Source: an uncultured Spirochaetaceae bacterium
GTDB lineage: Bacteria; Spirochaetota; Spirochaetia; Sphaerochaetales; Sphaerochaetaceae
Assembly: GCA_944389275.1 (NCBI GenBank)
Contig: CALXLT010000052.1
Coordinates: 1 to 64,000, forward strand
DNA length: 64,000 nt
Direction of reading: 5' to 3'
In this document: piece after piece, positions 1 through 7,293 of the stretch
How positions within the stretch are numbered: position 1 is the first letter of the stretch
How the letters are laid out: each line of letters starts with the position of its first letter
Notes under the pieces: generated by a model
Told to the model about the DNA's origin: nothing
Database searches by the model: none
Seen by the model: only the letters and a program-made list of their open reading frames with translations
Program-made: the position numbers and the translations under genes

Positions 1-4
1 GCAT

Positions 5-47
5 AAGAAAAGAAAACAGCAGGCCATTTCCGCGAATGCACCTGCTG
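5..47 (-). terminator. Hairpin plus T-rich tract, probable terminator at the far end of the RT unit
   Basis: A 7-bp stem (17-23 paired with 41-47, CAGCAGG/CCTGCTG) encloses a 17-base loop that can itself form a short inner stem. Read on the minus strand it is followed by TTTTCTTTTCTT, the usual layout of an intrinsic terminator. It lies about 80 bases beyond a first terminator-like hairpin (121-161), so it may end read-through from the RT or end a separate small RNA lying between the two. Confidence 0.5.
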
Positions 48-120
48 CCAGAATGTTACGAGCGACCTTCGTGCCGCCTTATATTCATGTCCCAAGCCTT
101 AAAACTCAGGACAAAGTCTC
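48..120 (-). other. Possible small structured RNA between two terminator-like hairpins
   Basis: No protein can be supported here. A 5-bp stem (88-92 with 109-113, TGTCC/GGACA) sits between two hairpins that each carry a T-rich 3' side on the minus strand. This could be a short RNA released from the RT transcript or simply spacer between tandem terminators. The sequence alone does not decide, and the window edge hides what lies beyond. Confidence 0.2.
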
Positions 121-161
121 ATAAAAAGGCTTCAACTGTTTTATGTGGACAGCAGAAGCCT
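121..161 (-). terminator. Intrinsic terminator downstream of the reverse transcriptase
   Basis: A 7-bp outer stem (127-133 with 155-161, AGGCTTC/GAAGCCT) holds an inner 4-bp stem (136-139 with 149-152). On the minus strand the hairpin is followed by TTTTTAT. It lies about 90 bases after the RT stop codon, in the correct orientation to end that transcript. Confidence 0.6.
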
Positions 162-251
162 CAATTCATGTAGCCTTGGTACCTTTGGGGACGTAAAACA
201 TCAAAGCTTCTAACCCAAAATATTTTAATATAACAAGTTAGGCTTTACTGT

Positions 252-1823
252 TCAGTTTGATTTGGCATTAATTACGGTTAGTGTATCGGCTATTTCCTCC
301 CTGATAAAACTTACACCTGCTTGTTTCATTAATCGCCATTGACCTGATAAGCTGCCCCATTTTAAAGCTTCATAGCAAAACAACCAATAGCGATCCATAT
401 CCGTTTTTTTCAGTTCCATGGCCACTTTATTAAGCCGCTTTACCTGTGTTGCCTCTCTTTTCCAATGATTCTGCTTCATAAAGTAAATCCATGTCATAAT
501 CAACAGCAAACAATCCTTGCTATTAATCACATAGTCCTGTGCACTGCAATAATCGTCTTCAAACTGATCAAGCACAAAGTTAAATCGAATGGCAAAATAG
601 ATTGAATAACACAGGCTTTCATAATCATTTTGATTGACTGCTTCTCGATATATTGTATCTGAAAGTGCCTTAATCTCACTTTTATCAACTCCATACGGTA
701 TAAACACATATTCTTCCATCAAATTCAAAAGATATGGATAAAGCACTGCCATATGCATGAATCGTTTTGCTGCCAATTTCTTTCCGTTAGCAGAAAGCTT
801 TAATCCTTTCAACTTTTTGATAACATAATTGATAATTGCGAAGTCGCCCGTTTCTGTTGATAGCATTAAAGCCATGTCAATAAACGTATTAACTTGTGGA
901 TATTCAACCATTCCTGACTTACCTACTTTGGGTAGATCGTTAAGTTGATGTTTCCAGTTTTTCTCTATGCCAATAGGAAGTTCAATAATCTTTGTCTTCT
1001 TATGATTCAAAGGCAAATCGAATTCTCTAAGAGCATATTCAAGATCTCGTAGGAATCGTTGCACCTCATCATGGCTGTCAACATAACAATCGTAGTCATC
1101 TATATTCCTAACATAACGATAGCCCTTATCATAAAGCTCCTTATCTACCACCGTCAGAATAATCTCTGAAAGCAGATTTGAAGTATGCGGCCCAATAAGG
1201 AGCCCATGTGTTTCACCATTGCACATATCTGAACACGCTTGGTCAATCCTGTTATACCAAACCTCTTCGCCAATTGTTTGCTTTGCTTTTTCTTTTCCAA
1301 CCAAAGCCCACGGTATTGAATGTGTATAAATACTTGGGAAGCATGTGGAAATATCAGCATGAACAAGGAAACGGCTTGTTCCTTTGTCATGAATCAGCAA
1401 ATCCGACTCCGGAGTACCATCTACTCTCCAGTTTTTATAATTCATCTCAAATATACGTTTTTCATTGTACTCTTTGCGAATATGAATTCGGCTGACACGA
1501 TAACTCTGCCCTCCTGTCTGCTTGTGAAAATGAGAGCGTATCTCATCCCAATCATCCCGAAGTTCAGAGCACATTCTTTGGTATTTGAAAGGATTCGGAA
1601 TTCCCATAAGTCGTGGTATACTAATATTACGCATTACTCGAAAAGTTATATATTCATTCCAACCTGCTTCAAACGACTCAGATACTGTTTTACAATAATT
1701 AAAGAACGGAACAGCAGTAAATATAGGTGGAAGCTTTTCAGCGAAAAATCCATATGCGAGAAGGCCTTCATAAAGTTCATCTGAGGATATCTCATCCATA
1801 AAATCTGTATACCTTTTATCCAT
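252..1823 (-). CDS. Reverse transcriptase of the UG/Abi (defence-associated) type
   Basis: A 523-residue protein with reverse-transcriptase signatures. Residues 155-168 read HADISTCFPSIYTH, with the first catalytic Asp at 157. Residues 206-215 (GLLIGPHTSN) replace the usual PQG block. The metal-binding pair is in NIDD at 240-243, and LNHKKT at 272-277 matches the RT6 block. The IYTHSI.WA element and the long helical C-terminus (about 300-523) resemble the UG/Abi class of bacterial RTs, many of which are antiphage (DRT) enzymes. No maturase, HNH or integrase domain is visible, which argues against a group II intron. I cannot assign a DRT subtype. The Tyr of the classic YxDD box is Asn here. 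The start ATG has AAGGAG about 14 bases upstream, rather far, and a good promoter lies just before it. The gene is AT-rich compared with the chromosome from 4450 on, which suggests transfer. Confidence 0.8.
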   Translation of the reverse strand: MDKRYTDFMDEISSDELYEGLLAYGFFAEKLPPIFTAVPFFNYCKTVSESFEAGWNEYITFRVMRNISIPRLMGIPNPFKYQRMCSELRDDWDEIRSHFHKQTGGQSYRVSRIHIRKEYNEKRIFEMNYKNWRVDGTPESDLLIHDKGTSRFLVHADISTCFPSIYTHSIPWALVGKEKAKQTIGEEVWYNRIDQACSDMCNGETHGLLIGPHTSNLLSEIILTVVDKELYDKGYRYVRNIDDYDCYVDSHDEVQRFLRDLEYALREFDLPLNHKKTKIIELPIGIEKNWKHQLNDLPKVGKSGMVEYPQVNTFIDMALMLSTETGDFAIINYVIKKLKGLKLSANGKKLAAKRFMHMAVLYPYLLNLMEEYVFIPYGVDKSEIKALSDTIYREAVNQNDYESLCYSIYFAIRFNFVLDQFEDDYCSAQDYVINSKDCLLLIMTWIYFMKQNHWKREATQVKRLNKVAMELKKTDMDRYWLFCYEALKWGSLSGQWRLMKQAGVSFIREEIADTLTVINAKSN

Positions 1824-1851
1824 TAATGTATTCTCAGCTCCTTTATAGTTT

Positions 1852-1880
1852 GTTATATATATTCACTCGCAATCTAGCAA
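1852..1880 (-). promoter_or_regulatory. Candidate sigma70-type promoter of the reverse transcriptase
   Basis: On the minus strand TTGCTA (1875-1880) and TATAAC (1852-1857) are separated by exactly 17 bases. Transcription would begin about 1845, giving a leader of roughly 20 bases before the RT start codon. If this promoter is the one used, the structured region further upstream would be a separate transcript. Confidence 0.45.
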
Positions 1881-1981
1881 ACAGGATTCATCAAACATTT
1901 TTGCAAGATATTTTTCTGTCAGCTATATGTCCCTCCACGCGCAAGAATCGAAAAAGTAATGCCTTGCACAATTGAGACAAG

Positions 1982-2034
1982 CACTATCCGTAGAATATAG
2001 AATACCCCCCCCCCGCTTGAATATACCACTATCC
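1982..2034. repeat. C10/G10 homopolymer bracketed by 8-bp direct repeats
   Basis: Ten consecutive C (2005-2014) occur in an otherwise AT-rich spacer. The 8-mer CACTATCC occurs on both sides, at 1982-1989 and 2027-2034, and GAATA-type words flank the run closely. In the RT sense the run is ten G, about 180 bases before the RT start. Such tracts are prone to slipped-strand length change. It could tune promoter spacing, or be a template element of an RT-associated RNA. Confidence 0.6.
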
Positions 2035-2135
2035 TCCTTTTTATCCATTCATCAAATAAAATAGTAGAAGACTTCATCCGTGAAATCAATGAAAGAACAA
2101 AGCTTATCAATCCACATTGCCCACTATTTCATGTA

Positions 2136-2172
2136 TATGATGCGATATAGTTCACATCCTATCAGCATCATA
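2136..2172. other. Strong hairpin in the RT/Abi-alpha spacer
   Basis: TATGATGC (2136-2143) pairs perfectly with GCATCATA (2165-2172). The stem continues with GATA (2144-2147) and TATC (2160-2163) past one unpaired A, leaving a 12-base loop. No T-tract follows on either strand, so it is not an intrinsic terminator. It may be the core of a structured RNA or an operator palindrome in the divergent control region. Confidence 0.5.
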
Positions 2173-2393
2173 CAGCAGAGATAATGGCTACGCCTAACAT
2201 TCATGCTAGACATTTTCAGTTCGAGTTGATCAAACTATATTATTCTATCAAGGTAATATTATCGAATGACTTTCTTACATCCTCAGCTGAATTTAAATAG
2301 TTAGCCAGCGCAAAGTACGCTTTCATTAGAGAGTTGCACAAAGGCCTTTAACCAGATTTTTGGCTATGGAGGAGAATTGTCCAACTCTGAGTG

Positions 2394-2422
2394 TTGATGA
2401 TTTCGTATTTGAAGAGTAAGAA
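2394..2422 (+). promoter_or_regulatory. Weak candidate promoter of the Abi-alpha operon
   Basis: TTGATG (2394-2399) and TAAGAA (2417-2422) are 17 bases apart. The start point would be about 2429, just before the AAGGAGA ribosome binding site at 2434-2440. The hexamers match consensus only moderately. Confidence 0.25.
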
Positions 2423-2446
2423 ATAGAAAACTTAAGGAGAATACTA

Positions 2447-3202
2447 TTGGTGGCAGCTAAAACAGCATTAGGAGAGTTGACAATAAAAACTTTAGGACCA
2501 TCTGCAGAAAGATTGGGACAAACCCTGGATTTTGCTGTAGAGTCGTTCATTTGCAATCCACTTGATAATTGGATAAAAAAGTGCGGAGAAAGATTTGAAC
2601 AAAAAAATAAAACAGCAAAAGAACGAATTATTACTAAAATTGAAGAAATTCCGGAAGAAAATCGAAAAGATCCAGACCTCTCTATCGTGGGGCCAGCTAT
2701 TGAGCAGATGAAATTTAACTTGGATAAAGACGACCTTGTCGAAATGTTCTCAAATTTGATTTCGAATAGTTTCGATTCAAGACATGGAGGATTGCATCCC
2801 GCCTTTGCAAGTATTATTTCTCAGCTCGATACGCAAGATGCAAGATTGCTTAAGCTTCTTGCAAAATCATATACGGCTTTGCCAATAATATCTGTAGATG
2901 TTCTCTCCACAAATTCAATTTCGCCAATTCCTGGTTATTACTCGGATTGTGACCGGCTAAGAGAGTATAAAGTGACAACCAATGCATATTCATTGGAAAC
3001 TATTATTGATAATTTAGAACGTCTTAAATTGGTTATTCTAAACAGGAGAGTGATATGCTTTGAAAAGGAGTATGAAAAAGTCCGAGAGAACCCCGCTTTT
3101 CGGGAAATGTTTAAAAATGTAAAAAATAATATGAGAGAAAATAATTTCCGACTAGAATTGTCGGCATTCGGTAGAATGTTCACTCTTGCTTGCGTCTACT
3201 AA
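2447..3202 (+). CDS. Abi-alpha (DUF4393-like) abortive-infection protein
   Basis: A 251-residue soluble protein. Residues about 77-140 carry the pattern I recognise from the Abi-alpha/DUF4393 family: a VGPAIEQMKF stretch, then DDLVEMFSNLISNSFDSR, then HPAFASIISQL and DARLLKLL. Members are found in phage-defence loci, but their biochemical role is poorly known; I infer a sensor or regulator for the effector encoded next. The start is TTG at 2447 or GTG at 2450; AAGGAGA at 2434-2440 is well placed for either. The downstream gene begins 33 bases after the stop on the same strand, so the two are probably one operon. The gene is AT-rich like its neighbours in the island. Confidence 0.65.
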   Translation: MVAAKTALGELTIKTLGPSAERLGQTLDFAVESFICNPLDNWIKKCGERFEQKNKTAKERIITKIEEIPEENRKDPDLSIVGPAIEQMKFNLDKDDLVEMFSNLISNSFDSRHGGLHPAFASIISQLDTQDARLLKLLAKSYTALPIISVDVLSTNSISPIPGYYSDCDRLREYKVTTNAYSLETIIDNLERLKLVILNRRVICFEKEYEKVRENPAFREMFKNVKNNMRENNFRLELSAFGRMFTLACVY

Positions 3203-3235
3203 AACTTCTATTAATTCATGACAGGAATATAAATT

Positions 3236-4258
3236 ATGTACGTAGAAAACTATCTTTATAATCCACTCTCATCTTCACTTGAGCCTTACGATTTAATGAC
3301 ATTCAATGGAATCAATGTTCTAGCCCCTAGGAACAACCTTTTGAATGGCGTTATCAAACTAGCAGGTAATCTGAGTCAGCTTATCTACAATACGCATATA
3401 TTATTCGCTATCTCAGATTATCTGATTGAGCATAGAACAGAAATAAGTAAAGCATACGATGAAAAGAAAAATACAAAACAGAATCAGTATGATTTTAATC
3501 CATCAATTTTGATATCCTTCACAGTTGGAGAAAGTAATCCTAATTCAGTTGATTTAACAAAAGAAATATCAAGATTTCCATTAAGCATTGAAGAGCAAAC
3601 GAGTAAGATTCTCCATAATCTGGAAAGCATCCAAACAGGCTTTTCTCTGAACATCTCTGATCCGAGCAGATATCGCAACATATTTTATTGTGAAGACAAT
3701 TCTCAACCATATTTGATACTGAAAACGCTAGTTGCTAATGGGTATCTGAAATCCATCGATGAAAGCTATAAAGAGTATGTCATCACACCTGAAGGGAAAG
3801 CCATATCTAAAAATGCGAAGAAATCACGGCATTCCAAGGCCGCATTTATTGCTATGAGCTTCTCAGACAAACCGCACGATGGCTTGCCTGATGATGACCT
3901 TGAGCAAATCAGAAATGCATTTAAAGTAGGCATAAGGAACGCTGGCTATCAACCTATTGTCATTGATGAGGTGAAACATAACGACTACATTCCCATAAAA
4001 ATCGACGAACAGATAGGAAAGAGTTCCTTCCTTGTTATTGATCTCACATATAGAAATGACGGAGCAATATTTGAATCAGGAATTGCTGAAGGAAAGGGCA
4101 TACCAGTTATCAGATGCATGCGAAAAAGTGAGTTTGATAATTCCCAAACAGCTCCACATTTTGATTACAAACAAAAATATATAATCCTTTGGACTACATA
4201 TGAAGAACTTGCACAAATGCTCGAAGAACACATAAGAATGTCAATAGGAGCCACTTGA
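3236..4258 (+). CDS. Winged-helix plus nucleoside-deoxyribosyltransferase-like (DRHyd/TIR-like) putative effector
   Basis: A 340-residue protein with three parts. Residues 1-150 are unrecognised. Residues about 157-190 look like a winged helix (PYLILKTLVANGYL ... YVITPEGKAI). Residues 202-335 are a Rossmann-like hydrolase domain: AFIAMSF at 203-209, an AGY turn at 236-238, VIDLT at 267-271 and GAIFESGIAEGKG at 276-288, where Glu280 sits at the expected catalytic position. This domain resembles nucleoside 2-deoxyribosyltransferases and the DRHyd and TIR-like domains used as nucleotide- or NAD-cleaving effectors in bacterial immunity. Substrate and toxicity are inferred. It is the second gene of the Abi-alpha operon. 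No integrase or toxin-antitoxin partner is visible within the window. Confidence 0.6.
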   Translation: MYVENYLYNPLSSSLEPYDLMTFNGINVLAPRNNLLNGVIKLAGNLSQLIYNTHILFAISDYLIEHRTEISKAYDEKKNTKQNQYDFNPSILISFTVGESNPNSVDLTKEISRFPLSIEEQTSKILHNLESIQTGFSLNISDPSRYRNIFYCEDNSQPYLILKTLVANGYLKSIDESYKEYVITPEGKAISKNAKKSRHSKAAFIAMSFSDKPHDGLPDDDLEQIRNAFKVGIRNAGYQPIVIDEVKHNDYIPIKIDEQIGKSSFLVIDLTYRNDGAIFESGIAEGKGIPVIRCMRKSEFDNSQTAPHFDYKQKYIILWTTYEELAQMLEEHIRMSIGAT

Positions 4259-4332
4259 TGGATCTTATTCCATCATAAGGAGTTACTGGTGCAAGAGAAT
4301 TAATACGTATACCAGTTTTAAAAGTTTTTCGC

Positions 4333-4352
4333 TGGTAGGAATTTGGTAGGAA
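4333..4352. repeat. Tandem TGGTAGGAA repeats at the island edge, possible attachment-site remnant
   Basis: TGGTAGGAA occurs at 4333-4341 and again at 4344-4352. This lies at the change from AT-rich island to GC-richer chromosome, just before the guaA terminator. Similar short GG-rich direct repeats occur at integration sites of tyrosine-recombinase elements. No recombinase is in the window, and no second copy was seen in its first 250 bases. Confidence 0.25.
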
Positions 4353-4386
4353 AAATCTGAAATAATAGTGACAACTGACATAAAAT

Positions 4387-4430
4387 AGAAAATCGCCATA
4401 ATACAAGTCTTTGTATTACAACGATTTTCT
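4387..4430. terminator. Long hairpin between the defence operon and guaA, likely bidirectional terminator
   Basis: AGAAAATCG (4387-4395) pairs with CGATTTTCT (4422-4430), and TAATACAA (4399-4406) pairs with TTGTATTA (4411-4418) around the loop GTCT. On the minus strand the hairpin follows the guaA stop and is followed by ATTTTATG. It can therefore end guaA, and also end the plus-strand defence operon. Confidence 0.6.
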
Positions 4431-4449
4431 CATTATAAACAAATTGGGA

Positions 4450-6003
4450 TTATTCCCACTCAATCGTCCCAGGTGGTTTCGAGGTGATATCATAGAGTAC
4501 TCTGTTCACTCCTTTGACTTCGTTGCAGATGCGGGCCGCGGCTCTCTGGAGAACATCGTATGGCATCCTGTACCAGTCAGCTGTCATCGCGTCTTCGGAA
4601 GTGACGGCTCGGAGCGTACAGACCTCCCTATATGTCCTCTCATCGCCCTGGACTCCAACGCTCTTGACTGGGAGAAGATCAGCCAGCGCCTGCCATATCT
4701 GGTTATAGAGCCCTGCCTTCCTTATCTCGCTGATGAAGATATCATCAATGTCGCGGAGAGTATCAAGACGCTCCTTCGTCACCTCGCCTATGCATCTGAC
4801 GCCAAGCCCAGGACCGGGGAATGGATGGCGGTATACAAGCTCATCAGGCAGTCCAAGCTCCTTACCAAGCGCCCTGACCTCATCCTTGAAAAGCTCCTTC
4901 AGAGGCTCGAGAAGCTGCCACTTCAGATCCTCGGGAAGCCCACCCACGTTGTGGTGTGACTTGATAGTCGATGATGGGCCTCCTGTCGGAGACTTCGACT
5001 CGATTACATCAGGATACAGAGTCCCCTGCGCCAGGAATGAGATATCCCCGCACTGACGGGCCTCGCTGTAGAATGTATCGACAAAGAGCTTTCCGATTAT
5101 CTTCCTCTTCGCCTCAGGCTCCGTGACGCCTTTGAGGGCTGAAAGGAAAGCATCCTCGGCGTCCGCGTATCTCAGCCTTATATTGAAGTGCTTGGAGAAA
5201 AGGTTGATCACGTTCTCAGCCTCGTTCTTCCTCAGCATGCCGTTGTTGACGAACACGCACACAAGCTGATCGCCAATCGCCTTATGGATCAGGAGGGCAG
5301 CGACGGATGAGTCAACGCCGCCGGAAAGCCCGCAGAGAACCTGCTTATCGCCAACGGTGCGCCTTATCTCCTCCACAGCGTCATCAATGAAGGAACCCAT
5401 GTTCCAGTCCGGCTTCGCCTTGGCTATATCGAGAACGAAAGCGCGGATCATCTTCATTCCTTCCTTCGAGTGGACAACCTCCGGATGGAACTGCACGCCA
5501 TAGAACTTCTTCTCATCACTCTCAACAACTGTATAAGGACAAGTCGGAGTCGATGCAGTGACACGGAAGCCCGCAGGGATCCTATCAACGCTGTCCCCAT
5601 GGCTCATCCAGACCTGGCTATGGTCTGATACATCCTTCAGAAGCACGGAGGACCTGTCATCTATATCTATGTTCTGGAGTCCGTATTCCTTCTTCTCAGG
5701 GCATGTGACATTGCCACCAAGCATCTCGGACATGACCTGAAGGCCATAGCAGATACCGAGGATAGGAATCCCGAGCGAGAAGATATCCTTATCAGGACGC
5801 GGGGAACCTGGCGTCTTCACGCTGGCGGGTCCGCCAGAGAAGATGATCCCCTTAGGTGCGATCCTCCTGACCTCATCAGCGCTGATGGTGAATGGAACGA
5901 TCTGACTATACACGCCGCATTCCCTCACGCGTCTCGCGATGAGCTGGCTGTACTGGGCACCGAAGTCAAGGACTATAACAGAGTCATGGTTCGTTATGGC
6001 CAT
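4450..6003 (-). CDS. guaA: GMP synthase (glutamine-hydrolysing)
   Basis: Makes GMP from XMP, ATP and glutamine in the cytoplasm. At 517 residues it has the family's usual length. The N-terminal class I glutamine amidotransferase domain shows VLDFGAQYSQLIARR, the nucleophile Cys in GICYGLQ, and the His-Pro-Glu of FHPE. The ATP-pyrophosphatase domain has the loop LSGGVDSSVAA, and the C-terminal dimerisation part ends in PPGTIEWE, as in other GuaA proteins. It is the last gene of the minus-strand block and lies 27 bases after the ECF S-component gene. No purine riboswitch is visible in that short gap. Confidence 0.97.
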   Translation of the reverse strand: MAITNHDSVIVLDFGAQYSQLIARRVRECGVYSQIVPFTISADEVRRIAPKGIIFSGGPASVKTPGSPRPDKDIFSLGIPILGICYGLQVMSEMLGGNVTCPEKKEYGLQNIDIDDRSSVLLKDVSDHSQVWMSHGDSVDRIPAGFRVTASTPTCPYTVVESDEKKFYGVQFHPEVVHSKEGMKMIRAFVLDIAKAKPDWNMGSFIDDAVEEIRRTVGDKQVLCGLSGGVDSSVAALLIHKAIGDQLVCVFVNNGMLRKNEAENVINLFSKHFNIRLRYADAEDAFLSALKGVTEPEAKRKIIGKLFVDTFYSEARQCGDISFLAQGTLYPDVIESKSPTGGPSSTIKSHHNVGGLPEDLKWQLLEPLKELFKDEVRALGKELGLPDELVYRHPFPGPGLGVRCIGEVTKERLDTLRDIDDIFISEIRKAGLYNQIWQALADLLPVKSVGVQGDERTYREVCTLRAVTSEDAMTADWYRMPYDVLQRAAARICNEVKGVNRVLYDITSKPPGTIEWE

Positions 6004-6030
6004 AGCGCCTCCTTCCCCGATTGTAGCGGA

Positions 6031-6552
6031 CTACCATCTCAGGCTGTCAAGCGGCCTATACGCCTTCCTGACGCCGCTGTAGAGCAGCAGGCCGATGACA
6101 GCTCCCACCGCGCTCTGCGCAATATTTGCCGGCACCTCCAGCACGGCCTCGGAGAATACAGTGAGTCCAAAGAACGTCGTAAGGAGAAGATAGCCGCCTG
6201 ATACGATCACGACAGCGATGAAAGCCGCGAGGATACGCATAGGAATAGATGAGCTTCCCTTCTTCACGATAAGTCCCATCAGGAAGGCCTCAAGCCCATG
6301 GACTATGAATGATATCACGGCCCACTGGGGATAACCTCCGATAAGGTCCGCGAACGCGGCCCCCAGACCTCCTGCGATAAGCCCGGACACAGGCCCGAAG
6401 GCATAGGCCACGAAGGATACCGCAGCATCGCAGAGGGATATGTATCCCCCAATCGGTGACGGGATCCTTACGACAAGGGTGAATACTGCGACTACGGCAG
6501 TCATTATCGCGATAAGGCTTATGCGAAGCGCCGTTCTGTTCTTCTCTGCCAT
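6031..6552 (-). CDS. ECF transporter substrate-binding (S) component
   Basis: A 173-residue membrane protein with about five to six hydrophobic segments. Residues 1-30 (ALRISLIAIMTAVVAVFTLVV) and the following PSPIGGYISLCD and GPVSGLIAGGLGAAFADLIGG stretches resemble S components of the riboflavin/HMP group (ECF-ribofla_trS). It would bind a vitamin or precursor and dock on the EcfT and ATPase proteins encoded just upstream in the same operon. The ligand cannot be read from the sequence. The next gene upstream ends 3 bases before its start. Confidence 0.75.
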   Translation of the reverse strand: MAEKNRTALRISLIAIMTAVVAVFTLVVRIPSPIGGYISLCDAAVSFVAYAFGPVSGLIAGGLGAAFADLIGGYPQWAVISFIVHGLEAFLMGLIVKKGSSSIPMRILAAFIAVVIVSGGYLLLTTFFGLTVFSEAVLEVPANIAQSAVGAVIGLLLYSGVRKAYRPLDSLRW

Positions 6553-6555
6553 GAT

Positions 6556-7293
6556 CTACCCCACAATCAGCAAACTGAGCGGAATGATAGCACCGATTGC
6601 CCATTGAAGGAAATAGAAACGAGGCCTTTTAATAGGCTCCCTGCCTATTTTTCCCTCTCTTCCGAAGCCCCTCTCCTCTAGAGCTGAAGCTGTATCGGGG
6701 ATCATGCGTATGGAGGCGACCGCGAGAGCTGTTATCGAGGGAAGTATGGGATAGCCATGCCTGCCCTCCTCCAGGCGCAGCGACATCGAATCCCTTATCT
6801 CGGAGAAAAGCTGTCCGAGGTAAGGTATGAAGCGAAGGATCATCGACGCCGAGAGCGCCGCGTTGTATGGAAGGCGGAAAGCCCTCAGCCCCTTTATGAT
6901 ATCCTCATTGCGCTCGGTAAGGAGAAGCAGCATCAGCGCCCCGGATATCCCCCCGAGCCTCGATATTATCCTCAGCACGCTATGCAGTCCCTCCTCCGTA
7001 ACTAGCGTGAAGGAGCGGAATGTTACAAGCGGCACCCCGCCTCGGTCCTGGAGCGGAGTGAAGAGCAGGATGATGATGAATAGCGGGATAAGGCGCGAAT
7101 AGCATCTCCAGCTCTCCTTCGATCCAACCGATAAAAACATCAGAAGGATCGGCAGGAAGAACACCACCGCAAAGCCCGCATAGGAGGAGACAAGGAACGA
7201 GAGAGCGGAGAAGAGAAGCGTCGCGAAAAGCTTCGGGCGGACATCGAACCTATGGTAGAAGGATCTTCCGTAGATATAGCTACTCACATTCAT
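6556..7293 (-). CDS. ECF transporter transmembrane (T) component
   Basis: A 245-residue integral membrane protein of the EcfT/CbiQ family. It starts with YIYGRSFYHRFDVRPKLFATLLFSALSF-type sequence, typical of this family, and has several hydrophobic helices. Near the C-terminal third the RFIPYLGQLFSEIRDSMSLR element resembles the Arg-containing coupling helices that contact the ATPases. It overlaps the fused ATPase gene by 14 bases, indicating tight co-translation. Confidence 0.85.
   Translation of the reverse strand: MNVSSYIYGRSFYHRFDVRPKLFATLLFSALSFLVSSYAGFAVVFFLPILLMFLSVGSKESWRCYSRLIPLFIIILLFTPLQDRGGVPLVTFRSFTLVTEEGLHSVLRIISRLGGISGALMLLLLTERNEDIIKGLRAFRLPYNAALSASMILRFIPYLGQLFSEIRDSMSLRLEEGRHGYPILPSITALAVASIRMIPDTASALEERGFGREGKIGREPIKRPRFYFLQWAIGAIIPLSLLIVG

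Larger units (their letters stand above)
1881..2446. other. Non-coding divergent spacer with structured elements; candidate ncRNA and control region
   Basis: Between the RT and the Abi-alpha gene I can support no protein. Visible elements are: a run of ten C (2005-2014) between 8-bp direct repeats CACTATCC (1982-1989 and 2027-2034); a hairpin with an 8+4-bp stem (2136-2172); and a 7-bp inverted repeat AGAGTTG/CAACTCT (2330-2336 with 2382-2388) around the palindrome AAAGGCCTTT. Several antiviral RTs (DRT2, DRT9, retrons) carry a templating RNA just upstream of the RT gene. That makes this spacer the place to expect one, but this is inference. Confidence 0.4.

Noticed and set aside
1919..2110. 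Minus-strand frame of 63 codons crossing the G10 tract
   Set aside because: TTG start without a ribosome binding site and no recognisable family; the frame would change with tract length, so I keep it only as a note.
2305..2419. Short plus-strand frames before the Abi-alpha gene (30 open codons ending at 2397; a 17-codon peptide from ATG 2366)
   Set aside because: No ribosome binding site, no family match, and they lie over the possible promoter. A leader peptide cannot be excluded.
1..4440. Retron or group II intron reading of the RT locus
   Set aside because: No maturase or HNH domain, no clear msr/msd inverted repeats next to the RT start, and the protein resembles the UG/Abi class more closely. 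A retron-like RNA is still not fully excluded.
5986..6030. Purine riboswitch upstream of guaA
   Set aside because: The gap to the upstream gene is only 27 bases and shows no aptamer-like pairing.
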